Position numbers and translations under genes: made by a program. The notes under the pieces were generated by a model. It was not told the origin of the DNA and did no database searches. It was given only the letters and a program-made list of their open reading frames with translations. This document shows positions 32,543 to 44,361 of a stretch of DNA of 64,000 nt, piece by piece. Source of the stretch: Archangium primigenium (GTDB taxonomy: Bacteria; Myxococcota; Myxococcia; Myxococcales; Myxococcaceae); the NCBI RefSeq assembly GCF_016904885.1, contig NZ_JADWYI010000001.1, positions 8,551,224-8,615,223 on the forward strand. Direction: 5' to 3'. Position 1 is the stretch's first letter. Every line of letters starts with the position of its first letter.

Positions 32543-34057
32543 ATGCGCTGGCTCCCCCGTGTGAAGGACACCCTCGGCTCGCTCTCCGCGCGCCTGCTCG
32601 GGGCGTTCCTCGTGCCCACGCTGCTCTTTCTCGCCCTCACCGGCACCGCCGTCTACGCGCTCGCCCGCTCCATCCTCGAGGACGAGCTGGGCACGAGCCT
32701 GTCCGCGCTCGCCGCGGCCACCGCCGCCCAGGTCAACGGCGAGCGCATGCTCACGCTCGAGCCCGGCGACGACGTCACGGAGACGCGCACCTGGCGCAAC
32801 CTCGTGCGCCAGCTCACCGACGTGCGCGACGCCAGCGGGCTGCGGCGCGTCTTCCTCGTGGACACCGCGGGGCGGGTGCGCGTGGACGTGGGTGGCGGGC
32901 TGCCCGTGGGCGCCGAGGCGCCCGAGCTCGCGCGGGACAGGCTGGAGCTGTCGCGGGTCTTCGCGGGCCAGCGCGCCGCCAGCCAGGTGCTCTTCCAGGG
33001 CTCGGACGGGCTGCTCTACAAGACGGGCTACGCCCCCGTGCGCCGCGAGGGCCAGGTGGTGGGCGCCGTGGCCGTGGAGGGCAGCGCCGCCTTCTTCGGA
33101 CCGCTCGCGCGCCTGTCGCGATCCTTCGCGGCGGCGAGCGTGGGCGCGCTCGGGGTGCTCGCCCTGGTGGCGCTCGTCACCGCGCGGGGCCTCGCCCGGC
33201 CCCTGCGGCGGCTCATGGACTCGGCCTTGCGCATCGGGCGGGGAGATCTGACCACGCCCGTGCCCCCCGAGCCCACGCGGGAGATTGGCGTGCTCGCGCG
33301 CGAGCTGGAGGTGATGCGCGGCGCCCTGGAGAGCCGGGACCGGCAGCTCAAGCTCATGCTGGCGGGCGTGGCCCACGAGGTGCGCAACCCCCTCGGGGGC
33401 ATCTCCCTCTTCTCCGGTCTGCTCGCCGAGGACCTGGCCGCGGGCGCGCTCCAGGACGCGGGCGGCCACGTGACGCGCATCCAGCACGAGGCCGCCTATC
33501 TGCAGCGCATCGTGGAGGACTTCCTCGCCTTCGCCCGCGAGCAGCCCGTGTCTCGCGCGCCCGTGGCCGCGCTGGCGCTCCTGCGCGAGGCGAGTGACCT
33601 GCTCGCCGCGGATGCCGCGGCGCGGCACGTGGAGGTGGTGGTGGTGGCGGACGCGGCGATGCTGGAGGCCGATGGCAGCCTGCTGACCGCGGCGGTGGTG
33701 AACCTGGTGAAGAACGCGGTGCAGGCCTCGGCACCCGGTGGCCGCGTCCAGGTGACGGGGCGGGACGCGGGCCCGAGCTACCGCATCCAGGTGCGGGATG
33801 AGGGCGCGGGCATTCCCGAGGCCGAGCGCGAGCGCGTCTTCGAGCCCTTCTTCACCACGCGGGAGAAGGGCACCGGCCTGGGCCTGCCCCTGTCGCGGAA
33901 GATCGCCCGGGCCCACGGGGGGGAGCTGAGTCTCCTGATTACGCCGGGCGGAACGACCTTCGAGCTCGCCCTGCCCCTCGGGTCCCAGGCCCCTCGTCCC
34001 GTGGACGGACGACCGGCCGGGCCTTCCCCGGGGATGCCTCCCGTCCAAGGGAAATGA
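32543..34057 (+). CDS. Membrane sensor histidine kinase (HAMP-HisKA-HATPase)
   Basis: 504 residues. Membrane segment near residues 20-42, an extracytoplasmic or dCache-like sensor region (about 45-190) and a second hydrophobic segment near 200-220, then HAMP, HisKA with the phospho-acceptor His (MLAGVAHEVRNPLGG), and the ATPase domain (N box VVNLVKNAVQAS, DEGAGIPE, GTGLGLPLSRKIARAHGG). NtrB/AtoS-like kinases of this type usually phosphorylate sigma54 activators; none is adjacent, though one lies at 42768. A proline-rich tail of about 20 residues ends the protein. Start ATG 32543. Confidence 0.93.
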   Translation: MRWLPRVKDTLGSLSARLLGAFLVPTLLFLALTGTAVYALARSILEDELGTSLSALAAATAAQVNGERMLTLEPGDDVTETRTWRNLVRQLTDVRDASGLRRVFLVDTAGRVRVDVGGGLPVGAEAPELARDRLELSRVFAGQRAASQVLFQGSDGLLYKTGYAPVRREGQVVGAVAVEGSAAFFGPLARLSRSFAAASVGALGVLALVALVTARGLARPLRRLMDSALRIGRGDLTTPVPPEPTREIGVLARELEVMRGALESRDRQLKLMLAGVAHEVRNPLGGISLFSGLLAEDLAAGALQDAGGHVTRIQHEAAYLQRIVEDFLAFAREQPVSRAPVAALALLREASDLLAADAAARHVEVVVVADAAMLEADGSLLTAAVVNLVKNAVQASAPGGRVQVTGRDAGPSYRIQVRDEGAGIPEAERERVFEPFFTTREKGTGLGLPLSRKIARAHGGELSLLITPGGTTFELALPLGSQAPRPVDGRPAGPSPGMPPVQGK

Positions 34058-34219
34058 ACCCCCTCGGCCGCCTTGTTGCGCGGACGACACCGCTGGCATC
34101 GCCTCCAGGATGGCGTACCCTGCTCCGGGTTAAGCAGGAGCATCCAGGGGGGCCGCCGACGGCGCATGGAGGACGTCTCGGGCAGGTGCTCCCCCGTTCT
34201 CAGTGAAGGAGTCCGCGAC

Positions 34220-36343
34220 GTGTCCCGCCCTCTCGATGGAGATGTCACCGCGCAGCGGCCCCTGCGCGCTCCCATGGGCGGCGCGGCGCCGGAGCAGCGG
34301 CTCGACACCGAGCGCGACCAGTTCCGCCTGCTCGCCGAGGCCCTGCCGCAGATGGTCTGGACGGCCCGTCCCGACGGGGTGCAGGACTACCTCAACCACC
34401 GCTGGTTCGAGTACACGGGCTTGTCGCCAGAGGAGTGCCAGGGGGACGCCTGGATGCGCGCGTTCCATCCGGACGACCTGCCCGAGTACGACGCGCGCTG
34501 GCGCCACAGCCTGGCCACGGGCGAGTCCCTGGAGGTGGAGCAGCGCTGCCGCCGCCTGGATGGCGTGTGGCGCTGGTTCCTCGTGCGCGCCATCCCGGTG
34601 CGGGATGCCCAGGGCCGCGTGCTGCGCTGGTTCGGCACCTGCACCGACATCGACGATCAGAAGCGCACCTCCGACATCCACAGCTTCCTCGCCGAGGCGA
34701 GCTCCCTGCTGGCGCTCACGCTGGACCCGGAGGAGGCGCTGCGGCACTTCACCCGGCTGGCGGTGCCCCGGCTGGCGGACTGGTGCACCGTGGACCTGGT
34801 GGGGCCGGAGGAGCGCGTGGAGCGCTCGGCGGTGACCCACGCGGACCCCACGCGCGAGGCCCTGGTCTGGGAGCTGGCGCGCCGCTCGCCGGTGGACCTG
34901 GGCAACGCCACGCACGGCACCGGGTACGTCATCCGCACGGGCGAGCCGGAGCTGCTGGAGACCATCACCGACGCCATGCTCTCCAGCCTGGCCAAGGACC
35001 CCGAGGAGTTCCAGCTGCTGTCGGAGGTGGGGCTGTGTTCGAGCATGACGGTGCCCATGGTGGTGCACGGCCGGACCCTGGGCGCCATCACGCTCGCCCA
35101 GTCCCAGCCCCACCGCGCCTTCTCCGCCGCGGACCTTCCCCTGGCCGAGGAGTTCGCGCGGCGCGCGGCGCTCGCCCTGGACAACACGCGCATGTACCGC
35201 GCGAGCCAGGACGCGGTGAGCCGCGCCCAGCACGAGCGGCACCAGGCCGAACAGGCCCGGGCCATGCTCGACACCCTGCTGGACGCGGCCCCCGCGGGCA
35301 TCGCGCTGTTCGACCGGCTCCTGTGCTTCGTGCGCGTCAACCGCGCCCTGCGTGACCTCAACCGCCCCCCCGGGGATGGACCCGACACCGCCCTCACCGG
35401 CGCCGTGTCCACCGAGGGCCCGGGCGCGGCGCTCGTCGTCCAGTCGCTCGTCAAGGCGCTGGAGACGGGGGAGACCCAGACGGTGGAGTCCACCACGCGG
35501 CTGCCCTCGGGCGAGGAGCGCGCGTGGCTGGCGCGCTACGCGCCCGTGCGCTCGGCGGAGGGCAGCACCCTGGGCGTGGCCACCGTGGTGCTGGACATCA
35601 CCGAGCGCAAGCAGGCCGAGGCCGAGCGCGAGCGGCTCATCGGCGCGCTCGAGCGCAGCAACCAGGAGCTGGACCAGTTCGCCTACGTGGCCAGCCACGA
35701 CCTGAAGGCCCCCTTGCGCGGCATCGCCAACCTGTCGCAGTGGATCGAGGACGACCTGCAGGGGGTGATGACCGGCGAGACGCGCGAGCAGATGGGGCTG
35801 TTGCGCGGGCGGGTCCAGCGCATGGAGTCGCTCATCAACGGCATCCTCGACTACAGCCGCGCGGGCCGGATGCGCGGGCGGCCCGAGCGCGTGGACGTGG
35901 GCCGGCTCGTCGCCGAGTGCGTGGAGCTGCTCGATCCCCCCGAGGGCACGCAGGTGGAGCTTCCCGCGGGCCTGCCCGTGCTCCAGCGCGCCGAGCGCGT
36001 GCCCTTGCAGCAGGTGTTCCTCAACCTGTTGGGCAACGCCTTCAAGCACGCCACCCACGCCGACGCCCGCGTGCGCGTGGGCGTGCGCGCGGCGGGAGAC
36101 TTCTGGGAGTTCTCCGTGTGCGACAACGGCCCCGGCATCGCGCCCGAGTACCATGAGCGCATCTGGGGCATCTTCCAGACGCTGCGCGCGCGCGACGAGG
36201 TGGAGAGCACCGGCATCGGCCTGTCCGTGGTGAAGAAGAGCGTGGAGGCGCGCGGTGGCCGCGCCTGGCTGGAGTCCACGCCGGGCCAGGGCGCCACCTT
36301 CTTCTTCACCTGGCCCCACATGTCCGCGGATGAAGGCCGATGA
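34220..36343 (+). CDS. Cytosolic sensor kinase PAS-GAF-PAS-HisKA-HATPase
   Basis: 707 residues from GTG 34220, chosen because an AAGGAG site lies 8 nt upstream; ATG 34166 in the same frame would add 18 residues. Order: PAS (LLAEALPQMVWTARPDG...), PAC-like segment ending FGTCTDIDDQK, GAF (about 155-320), a second PAS, then a phytochrome-like HisKA (ASHDLKAPLRGIANLSQW) and ATPase (NLLGNAFKHATHAD, DNGPGIAPEYHERIWGIFQTL). No membrane segment. The stop overlaps the start of the next receiver gene (ATGA), so the receiver is its likely partner. The first PAS is a close relative of that in the kinase two genes on. Confidence 0.9.
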   Translation: MSRPLDGDVTAQRPLRAPMGGAAPEQRLDTERDQFRLLAEALPQMVWTARPDGVQDYLNHRWFEYTGLSPEECQGDAWMRAFHPDDLPEYDARWRHSLATGESLEVEQRCRRLDGVWRWFLVRAIPVRDAQGRVLRWFGTCTDIDDQKRTSDIHSFLAEASSLLALTLDPEEALRHFTRLAVPRLADWCTVDLVGPEERVERSAVTHADPTREALVWELARRSPVDLGNATHGTGYVIRTGEPELLETITDAMLSSLAKDPEEFQLLSEVGLCSSMTVPMVVHGRTLGAITLAQSQPHRAFSAADLPLAEEFARRAALALDNTRMYRASQDAVSRAQHERHQAEQARAMLDTLLDAAPAGIALFDRLLCFVRVNRALRDLNRPPGDGPDTALTGAVSTEGPGAALVVQSLVKALETGETQTVESTTRLPSGEERAWLARYAPVRSAEGSTLGVATVVLDITERKQAEAERERLIGALERSNQELDQFAYVASHDLKAPLRGIANLSQWIEDDLQGVMTGETREQMGLLRGRVQRMESLINGILDYSRAGRMRGRPERVDVGRLVAECVELLDPPEGTQVELPAGLPVLQRAERVPLQQVFLNLLGNAFKHATHADARVRVGVRAAGDFWEFSVCDNGPGIAPEYHERIWGIFQTLRARDEVESTGIGLSVVKKSVEARGGRAWLESTPGQGATFFFTWPHMSADEGR

Positions 36344-36762
36344 ACCTCCCCCCCAAGCGGCTCAACATCCTCCTGGTGGAGGATGACTCGGTGGACGTGA
36401 TGCACGTGCAGCGCGCCTTCAAGAAGAGCAACATCCAGAGCGTGCTGCACCTGGCACAGGACGGCCAGCAGGCCCTGGAGATGCTGCGCGAGGGACAGGT
36501 GCCCGCCAACAACCGGCTCATCCTGCTGGACCTCAACATGCCCCGGATGAATGGCCTGGAGTTCCTGAGCGCCATCCGCTCCGACCCCGCGCTCAGCAGC
36601 ACGCCCGTCGTGGTGCTCACCACCTCCAACGACGACCGGGACCGGGTGCAGAGCTACGCCCACCATGTCGCCGGCTACCTGCTCAAACCCGTCACCTCTC
36701 CGGCTTTCGTGGAGTTGATGGCCGCGCTCAACGCATACTGGACGCGGGTGGAGCTGCCGTGA
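36340..36762 (+). CDS. Single-domain response regulator (Rcp1-like)
   Basis: 140 residues, one receiver domain with no output. Acidic pocket VEDDSVDV, phospho-acceptor Asp in LILLDLNMPRMNG, Thr in VVLTTSND and Lys in YLLKPVTS are all present. Cyanobacterial Rcp1-type regulators pair with phytochrome-like kinases, and the upstream kinase has that type of HisKA. ATG 36340 overlaps the upstream stop, and its own stop overlaps the GTG of the next kinase, so the three genes are co-translated and probably form a phosphorelay. Confidence 0.95.
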   Translation: MNLPPKRLNILLVEDDSVDVMHVQRAFKKSNIQSVLHLAQDGQQALEMLREGQVPANNRLILLDLNMPRMNGLEFLSAIRSDPALSSTPVVVLTTSNDDRDRVQSYAHHVAGYLLKPVTSPAFVELMAALNAYWTRVELP

Positions 36763-39185
36763 AGCCCGAGGAGCACATGGAGGATCAACGGCTGCGCCTG
36801 CTGGTGGCGGACGACGACGCGGTGGACCGGCTCGCGGTGCGGCGCGCCCTGCTCAAGGCGGGCGTCAGCGCGCAGCTCGTCGAGGTGGAGGACGGCTCGG
36901 CCGCGCTCGCCGCGCTGCTGCGCGAGCCCTTCGACTGCGCCCTGCTCGACTTCCAGATGCCGGGCCGCGACGGGCTCCAGGTGCTGCGCGAGGCGCGCGC
37001 CGCCCTGGTGGAGACGCCCATCATCATGCTCACCGGCCAGGGCGACGAGCAGACGGCCGTGGAGCTCATGAAGGCGGGCGCCACGGACTACCTGGGCAAG
37101 TCCGCGCTCACCGCCGAGCGGCTCGCGCACATCCTGCGCCAGGCCATGCGGCTGCACGAGGCCCAGCAGCAGTTCCGCACCCTCGCGGAGGTGCTGCCGC
37201 ACACCATCTGGGCGAGCCGCCCCGACGGGCAGATGGACTACGTGAGCCGCCGTGGCCTGGACACCCTGGACGTGCCCCCGGGCGAGCCCTCGCGGTGGAT
37301 GGAGGCGGTGCACCCGGATGACCAGCCGCGGCTCTTGGAGCACTGGCGGCACAGCCTGGCCACCGGCGAGCCCTTCGAGGTGGAGGCCCGCCTGAGGGGG
37401 CCCGAGGGCCAGGACCACTGGCACCTCTTGCGCGCCCAGCCCCTGCGCGACGCGCGCGGCCGGGTGCTGCGCTGGTTCGGCACCAACGCGAACATCGACG
37501 GCCAGCGCCGGGCCCAGGAGCGCATCTCCCGGCTCCAGGCCGTCACCGCCGCCCTCTCCGAGGCCCCCTCGCCCCGGCAGGTGCTCGACGTCATCATCAC
37601 CCAGGGCCAGGCGGCGCTGGATGCCCAGGCGGGCGCGGTGTGGCTCATGGCCGAGGACGCGCCCGCGCTCGAGGCCGTGGGACCCGGCGCGCGCGAGCTG
37701 TCGCGGGGCCTGGAGCACATCCCCCTGGATGCCCCCGTGGCCGTGGCCGAGGCGGTGAACCAGGACCGGCTCGTCACCTACTCCACCCGCGAGGAGCGCG
37801 ACCACCGCTACCCGGGGCTCGCCCGGCAGGGGCTGCCCTTCGAGGCCTCGGCGGTGATGCCGCTGCGCGGCAGCCGGGGCGTCATGGGCGCCCTGGTGGT
37901 GAACTTCACCCGCCGGCGCGTGCTCCAACCCGACGAGCAGGACTTCTTCCTCGCCCTGGCGCGGCAGGGCGCGCAGGCGCTGGAGCGCGCCCGGCTCTAC
38001 GAGTCCGCCCAGCAGGCGCGCGCCGCCGCCGAGGCGAGTGAGACCCAACTGCGCCACGTGCTCGCCGAGCGCGAGCGCATGGAGGCCACGCTCCAGGAGC
38101 GCGACGAGCGGCTGCGCGCGGCCCTGTGGGCCAGTGGCACCGGCACCCTGCGCTGGGACCTGCGCACCGGCGGCCTGGAGTGGGACGAGAACCTGGACCA
38201 GCTCTTCGGGCTGCCCCCGGGCCGCACCGTGCAGACGATCGACGAGTTCCTCGCCCTGGTGCACCCCGAGGAGCGCGAGGAGGCGCGCCGCCGCACCCGC
38301 GCGTGCGCCACCGAGGGCGCGGACTTCGAGATGGACTTCCGCGTGATGTGGCCGGACGAGCGCGTGCACTGGCTGAGCAGCAAGGGCAAGACGTTCGTGG
38401 ACGCCCACGGCCGCCCGCTCTACATGACGGGCGCGTGCGTGGACATCACGGTGCAGAAGCAGCAGGAGGCCGAGGCGCGCCAGCTCGCCGAGTTCGAGCG
38501 GCAGATCCTCGGCATCGTGAGCCACGACCTGCGCAACCCCCTGAGCGTCATCCGCATCTCCGCCTCCACGCTGCTCGCGCGCACGGGCCTGGACGAGCGC
38601 CAGAGCAAGAGCCTCACGCGCATCATCACCGCCACGGACCGCTCCACCCGCCTCATCCGCGACCTGCTGGACTTCAGCCAGGCGCGGCTCGGCGGCGGCA
38701 TCCCCGTGGACCGCAAGCGCGCGGACCTCTTCGAGGTGACCCGGGGCGTGGTGGAGGAGTTCGCCGCGAGCCACCCGGAGCGCCCGCTGGACTTCAGCCA
38801 GGAGGGCGACGGCCACGGCGAGTGGGATGGCGACCGGCTCGCGCAGGTGCTCGGCAACCTCGTGGGCAACGCCATCCAGCACAGCCCGCCGGGCTCGATG
38901 GTGCGGGTGCGCTGCGCGGGGGAGCCCAGCACGGTGCTCGTGGAGATCCACAACGAGGGCTCGCCCATCGACCCGGCGAGTCTGCCGGACCTCTTCGAGC
39001 CCTTTCGCCGGGGTCGGCAGGCGGGCAATGGCGCGGGCAGCGTGGGCCTGGGGCTCTACATCACCCGGCAGCTCGTGCTCGCCCACGGCGGGCGCATCCG
39101 GGTGACGTCCCTGGAGGGCGAGGGCACCCGTTTCGCCGTGCGGCTGCCCCGCCACCCCGTCCCCCCACCCGCTCCGGGCAAGTGA
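36759..39185 (+). CDS. Hybrid sensor kinase REC-PAS-GAF-PAS-HisKA-HATPase
   Basis: 808 residues from GTG 36759 (GTGA overlap with the receiver gene); ATG 36777 is an alternative. An N-terminal receiver (Asp in DCALLDFQMPGRDG, Lys in YLGKSALT) is followed by PAS (LAEVLPHTIWASRPDG), GAF (about 255-415), a coiled coil, a second PAS (TLRWDLRTGGLEWDENL), HisKA (GIVSHDLRNPLSVIRIS) and ATPase (LGNLVGNAIQHSPPGS, GLGLYITRQLVLAHGG). No membrane segment. The N-terminal receiver suggests that it takes phosphate or a signal from the two upstream genes. Convergent with the aldo/keto reductase, 9 nt away. Confidence 0.92.
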   Translation: MKPEEHMEDQRLRLLVADDDAVDRLAVRRALLKAGVSAQLVEVEDGSAALAALLREPFDCALLDFQMPGRDGLQVLREARAALVETPIIMLTGQGDEQTAVELMKAGATDYLGKSALTAERLAHILRQAMRLHEAQQQFRTLAEVLPHTIWASRPDGQMDYVSRRGLDTLDVPPGEPSRWMEAVHPDDQPRLLEHWRHSLATGEPFEVEARLRGPEGQDHWHLLRAQPLRDARGRVLRWFGTNANIDGQRRAQERISRLQAVTAALSEAPSPRQVLDVIITQGQAALDAQAGAVWLMAEDAPALEAVGPGARELSRGLEHIPLDAPVAVAEAVNQDRLVTYSTREERDHRYPGLARQGLPFEASAVMPLRGSRGVMGALVVNFTRRRVLQPDEQDFFLALARQGAQALERARLYESAQQARAAAEASETQLRHVLAERERMEATLQERDERLRAALWASGTGTLRWDLRTGGLEWDENLDQLFGLPPGRTVQTIDEFLALVHPEEREEARRRTRACATEGADFEMDFRVMWPDERVHWLSSKGKTFVDAHGRPLYMTGACVDITVQKQQEAEARQLAEFERQILGIVSHDLRNPLSVIRISASTLLARTGLDERQSKSLTRIITATDRSTRLIRDLLDFSQARLGGGIPVDRKRADLFEVTRGVVEEFAASHPERPLDFSQEGDGHGEWDGDRLAQVLGNLVGNAIQHSPPGSMVRVRCAGEPSTVLVEIHNEGSPIDPASLPDLFEPFRRGRQAGNGAGSVGLGLYITRQLVLAHGGRIRVTSLEGEGTRFAVRLPRHPVPPPAPGK

Positions 39186-39194
39186 CGGCCCGGC

Positions 39195-40181
<987 letters not shown>

Positions 40182-40281
40182 GACGGCCTCCTGGTGACGG
40201 GAACCCGAACGTTCCTCGGGAACGCCCTGCACTCACGGTGAGGCGTTTCCTCCGGGGAGGGAAGTCCGCTACACCCGCCTC

Positions 40282-42126
40282 ATGCCCGAGCCCCTCGCCC
40301 CCCGCCTCCAAATGGGCCTCACCCTCCTGGTGCTCGTGCTCCTGGGTGCCCTTCCCGCGCGCGCCGAGTCCCTGGAGGCCGCCGTCGACCGGATCGTGAC
40401 CCGACAGCTCGCCCAGCACCGGATTCCCGGGGCGACCGTGGCGGTGGTGCGCGACGGGCGGGTGGCCCTCCTCCAGGGCTACGGAGAAGCGGAGGTCGGC
40501 GGCGGTATTCCCGTGGACGCCGAGCGCACGCGCTTCCGCGTGGCCTCGGTGGGCAAGCTGTTCGTCTGGACGGCGGTGATGCGGCTCGTCGAGCAGGGGC
40601 GGCTCGACCTGGACGCCGACGTGAACACCTGGCTGGAGGACGGGCTCCGGCGACCGCCGGGCGAATACGGGCCCCTCACGCTCCGGCACCTGATGGCGCA
40701 CACGGGAGGCCACGAGGTCCTCGAGCGCCTCTGGCCCGCGGGGCCCGTGCCCGACTCCGTGGAGGCGTACCTCCAGACGCGCGAGCCCCAGCGGGTGCGG
40801 CCTCCAGGCGAACTCTCCGCGTACTCGGACTATGGAACGACCCTGGCCCAGCACCTCGTGGAGCGGGTCACCGGCCAGCGCTTCGAGGACCATCTCCGGG
40901 AGACGGTCTGGGAGCCATTGGGCATGCGGCACACGCTGTTCCGGCGGACGGTGCCGCCCCCGCTCGTCCAGGACGTGGCCCGAGGGCACGACGTGGTGCG
41001 GGGCCAGCCGCGCGCCGAGCCCGTGGAGCGGGTGGTCGTGGCCTCGAGCGGCTCGATGCTCACGACGGCGGCGGACGTCTCGCGCTTCATGCTCGCGCAC
41101 CTGCGCGGCGGCGAGGTGGACGGCCAGCGTGTGCTGGGCGAGGACACCGTGCGGCGGATGCATCGCCAGCACTTCACGCACCATGACCGGCTGGCCGGGT
41201 GGGCCCATGGCTTCATGGAGTTCCACGTCCATGGCCAGCGGTTGATCGGCCATACGGGCGACGCCTACCAGTTCATCTCGCTGCTGGCGCTCGTGCCCGA
41301 GCGCGGGTGGGGGCTGTTCGTCTCCTACAATGGCCTGGGGGAGAAGAACGCCGCGCAGCACGCCCGGATGGAGTTGCTCGAGGCCCTGCTCGGCCGGGAC
41401 TTCCCCGCGCCGCGTCCCATCCTGGTGCTGCTCCCCACGGAAAACGCCGAGCGTTTCGCCGGCTCCTACCAGACGACCTGGCGGGCCTACGGCACCTCCG
41501 AGGCCTCACTCGCCTGGCGGCAAGAGGTCCACGTGAGCGCGTACGGTGGGGCCTCCCTGATCCTCCGGCGGCCGGACGGCTCCGCGCGGTCCTGGGTGGA
41601 GATCGAGCCGCTGCTGTTCCGTCCCACCGACGATCCCCAGTCCTCCGAGCGCATCGCGTTCCGGGCGGACAACGGGGGCCGCATCACCCACCTGTTCCTC
41701 GGCGCCCGGCCCCAGGAGGCCTACGAGCGCGCGCCCTGGTACGACGCCGCGCCCCTGACCCTCGCCCTGCTCGCGGGGTGCGCTGGCCTCTTCGGGTTGA
41801 CGGTGCTGGGCGTGCTCGTCCAGCGCACCCCGGCCCAGGGCGTCCTCGCGGGGCTGGCGGGGTGTCACCTGCTGGTGCTCGCCGGGGTCACGCTGCTGCT
41901 GCGCCCCCTGGCGCCCTTCGACGCCCACGCGGCCCCCGGGCTGCTCGCGGCCGTGCGGTGGGGCGCGCTGCTCACCGGCGGACTCACCCCCGGGCTCCTC
42001 TTCTGGAGCGCCCGCGCGCGAGGAAGCACCCGCACCGCGTGGCTGGGCTTCGCGATGGCGGTGGCCCTCGGCGCGGCGCTGCTCACCGCCTGGCTGTACC
42101 ACTGGCGCCTGCTCGCGGGCAGGTGA
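40282..42126 (+). CDS. Beta-lactamase-fold serine hydrolase with C-terminal membrane segments
   Basis: 614 residues. Signal peptide (1-28, ending ARA), then a class C beta-lactamase/penicillin-binding-like domain with Ser89-x-x-Lys92 (ASVGKLFVW). The second motif reads Tyr181-Ser-Asp rather than the usual YxN, and HTG (LIGHTGD) is present. The last about 140 residues contain three or four hydrophobic segments. It probably acts on peptides or esters at the outer face of the inner membrane; being a true antibiotic-degrading enzyme is unlikely. Start ATG 40282. It ends 3 nt from the convergent NUDIX gene. Confidence 0.9.
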   Translation: MPEPLAPRLQMGLTLLVLVLLGALPARAESLEAAVDRIVTRQLAQHRIPGATVAVVRDGRVALLQGYGEAEVGGGIPVDAERTRFRVASVGKLFVWTAVMRLVEQGRLDLDADVNTWLEDGLRRPPGEYGPLTLRHLMAHTGGHEVLERLWPAGPVPDSVEAYLQTREPQRVRPPGELSAYSDYGTTLAQHLVERVTGQRFEDHLRETVWEPLGMRHTLFRRTVPPPLVQDVARGHDVVRGQPRAEPVERVVVASSGSMLTTAADVSRFMLAHLRGGEVDGQRVLGEDTVRRMHRQHFTHHDRLAGWAHGFMEFHVHGQRLIGHTGDAYQFISLLALVPERGWGLFVSYNGLGEKNAAQHARMELLEALLGRDFPAPRPILVLLPTENAERFAGSYQTTWRAYGTSEASLAWRQEVHVSAYGGASLILRRPDGSARSWVEIEPLLFRPTDDPQSSERIAFRADNGGRITHLFLGARPQEAYERAPWYDAAPLTLALLAGCAGLFGLTVLGVLVQRTPAQGVLAGLAGCHLLVLAGVTLLLRPLAPFDAHAAPGLLAAVRWGALLTGGLTPGLLFWSARARGSTRTAWLGFAMAVALGAALLTAWLYHWRLLAGR

Positions 42127-42129
42127 CGC

Positions 42130-42708
42130 TCAGCCCTGGCCCACCACCGCCCGGGCCTTCTCCAGCAGGCGGCGCAGCGCGAGCTCGCCCTGCGTGCGCG
42201 CCAGGGCCTCGTCCCACCCGAGCCACTGGGCCCCCGCGGATTCGTTCGGGTCATGCAGCAGGGCCTCGGGGTTTTCCGCCACCACGAGGAAGCGCACGTC
42301 CAGGTGCAGGTGCTCGGGCTCGCTCTTGCGCGCGGCGATGCCGTGCACGTCCACGTCCAGCGGCCTCGGGGCGCGCGGGTGCAGCGCCACCCGGCAGCCC
42401 GTCTCCTCGCGCACCTCGCGCAGGGCCGACGTCTCCAGGCAGCCCCCGTCCGCCTCCTCCACGTGTCCTCCGGGCTGCAACCAGCGCTGGAGCTTGCCGT
42501 GCAGCACCAGGGCCACGCGCTCGCCCGAGGGGTCCACCACCACCGCGCTCGCGGTGAAGTGCGCCCGGGACTGCGCGCGAGACAGGGGCTGCTCCAGCTC
42601 GGCGGCGAAGCGGCGCATGAGCGCCAGATCCTCGTGCTCCTTCGTGTCCCGAGGGACATGTGCGGACAGCAGGGCGCGCAGGGGCTCGGAGGGGGCGGGG
42701 GTCGTCAT
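42130..42708 (-). CDS. NUDIX hydrolase
   Basis: 192 residues. The Nudix box is complete: [15 protein letters not shown] then [10 protein letters not shown] (Gx5Ex7REUxEExGU), so it should hydrolyse a nucleoside diphosphate linked to another moiety. Substrate unknown. The upstream about 50 residues precede the fold ([21 protein letters not shown]). ATG 42708; no clear ribosome-binding site. Divergent from the sigma54 activator gene, 59 nt apart. Confidence 0.94.
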   Translation of the reverse strand: MTTPAPSEPLRALLSAHVPRDTKEHEDLALMRRFAAELEQPLSRAQSRAHFTASAVVVDPSGERVALVLHGKLQRWLQPGGHVEEADGGCLETSALREVREETGCRVALHPRAPRPLDVDVHGIAARKSEPEHLHLDVRFLVVAENPEALLHDPNESAGAQWLGWDEALARTQGELALRRLLEKARAVVGQG

Positions 42709-42753
42709 GGGGAGCGCATTGTGCCCACTTCGCGTCCGGGCGCCAGAACGGGA

Positions 42754-42759
42754 TAGGGT
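42754..42759 (+). promoter_or_regulatory. Putative -10 box of sigma54-activator gene, leaderless layout
   Basis: TAGGGT ends 8 nt before ATG 42768, again without a ribosome-binding site. Confidence 0.4.
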
Positions 42760-42767
42760 CCCCGCCC

Positions 42768-44177
<1,410 letters not shown>

Positions 44178-44348
44178 GCCCGGACGCGAACCTCGAAAAT
44201 CCAACACCCGCGCGGCGCGCGAATCGGTTTTCCATCACCCCCGCGGGCCGCCGCCCGTCACCGCCTGGCCGAACCCCCTGGAACCACACGGGTTGACGGG
44301 TGGAGCACTCCTCCCGCCGGGCAGTGGCCCTGGCATCCGGCTTGCTGA

Positions 44349-44354
44349 TAGGAC
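44349..44354 (+). promoter_or_regulatory. Putative -10 box before the coiled-coil protein gene
   Basis: TAGGAC ends 7 nt before ATG 44362. Same spacing as the other leaderless-type starts. Confidence 0.35.
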
Positions 44355-44361
44355 ACAGGTG

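Noticed and set aside
32102-39155. Long minus-strand open frames opposite the radA and kinase genes
   Set aside because: Shadows of genes with clear domains on the plus strand; no motifs or ribosome-binding sites.
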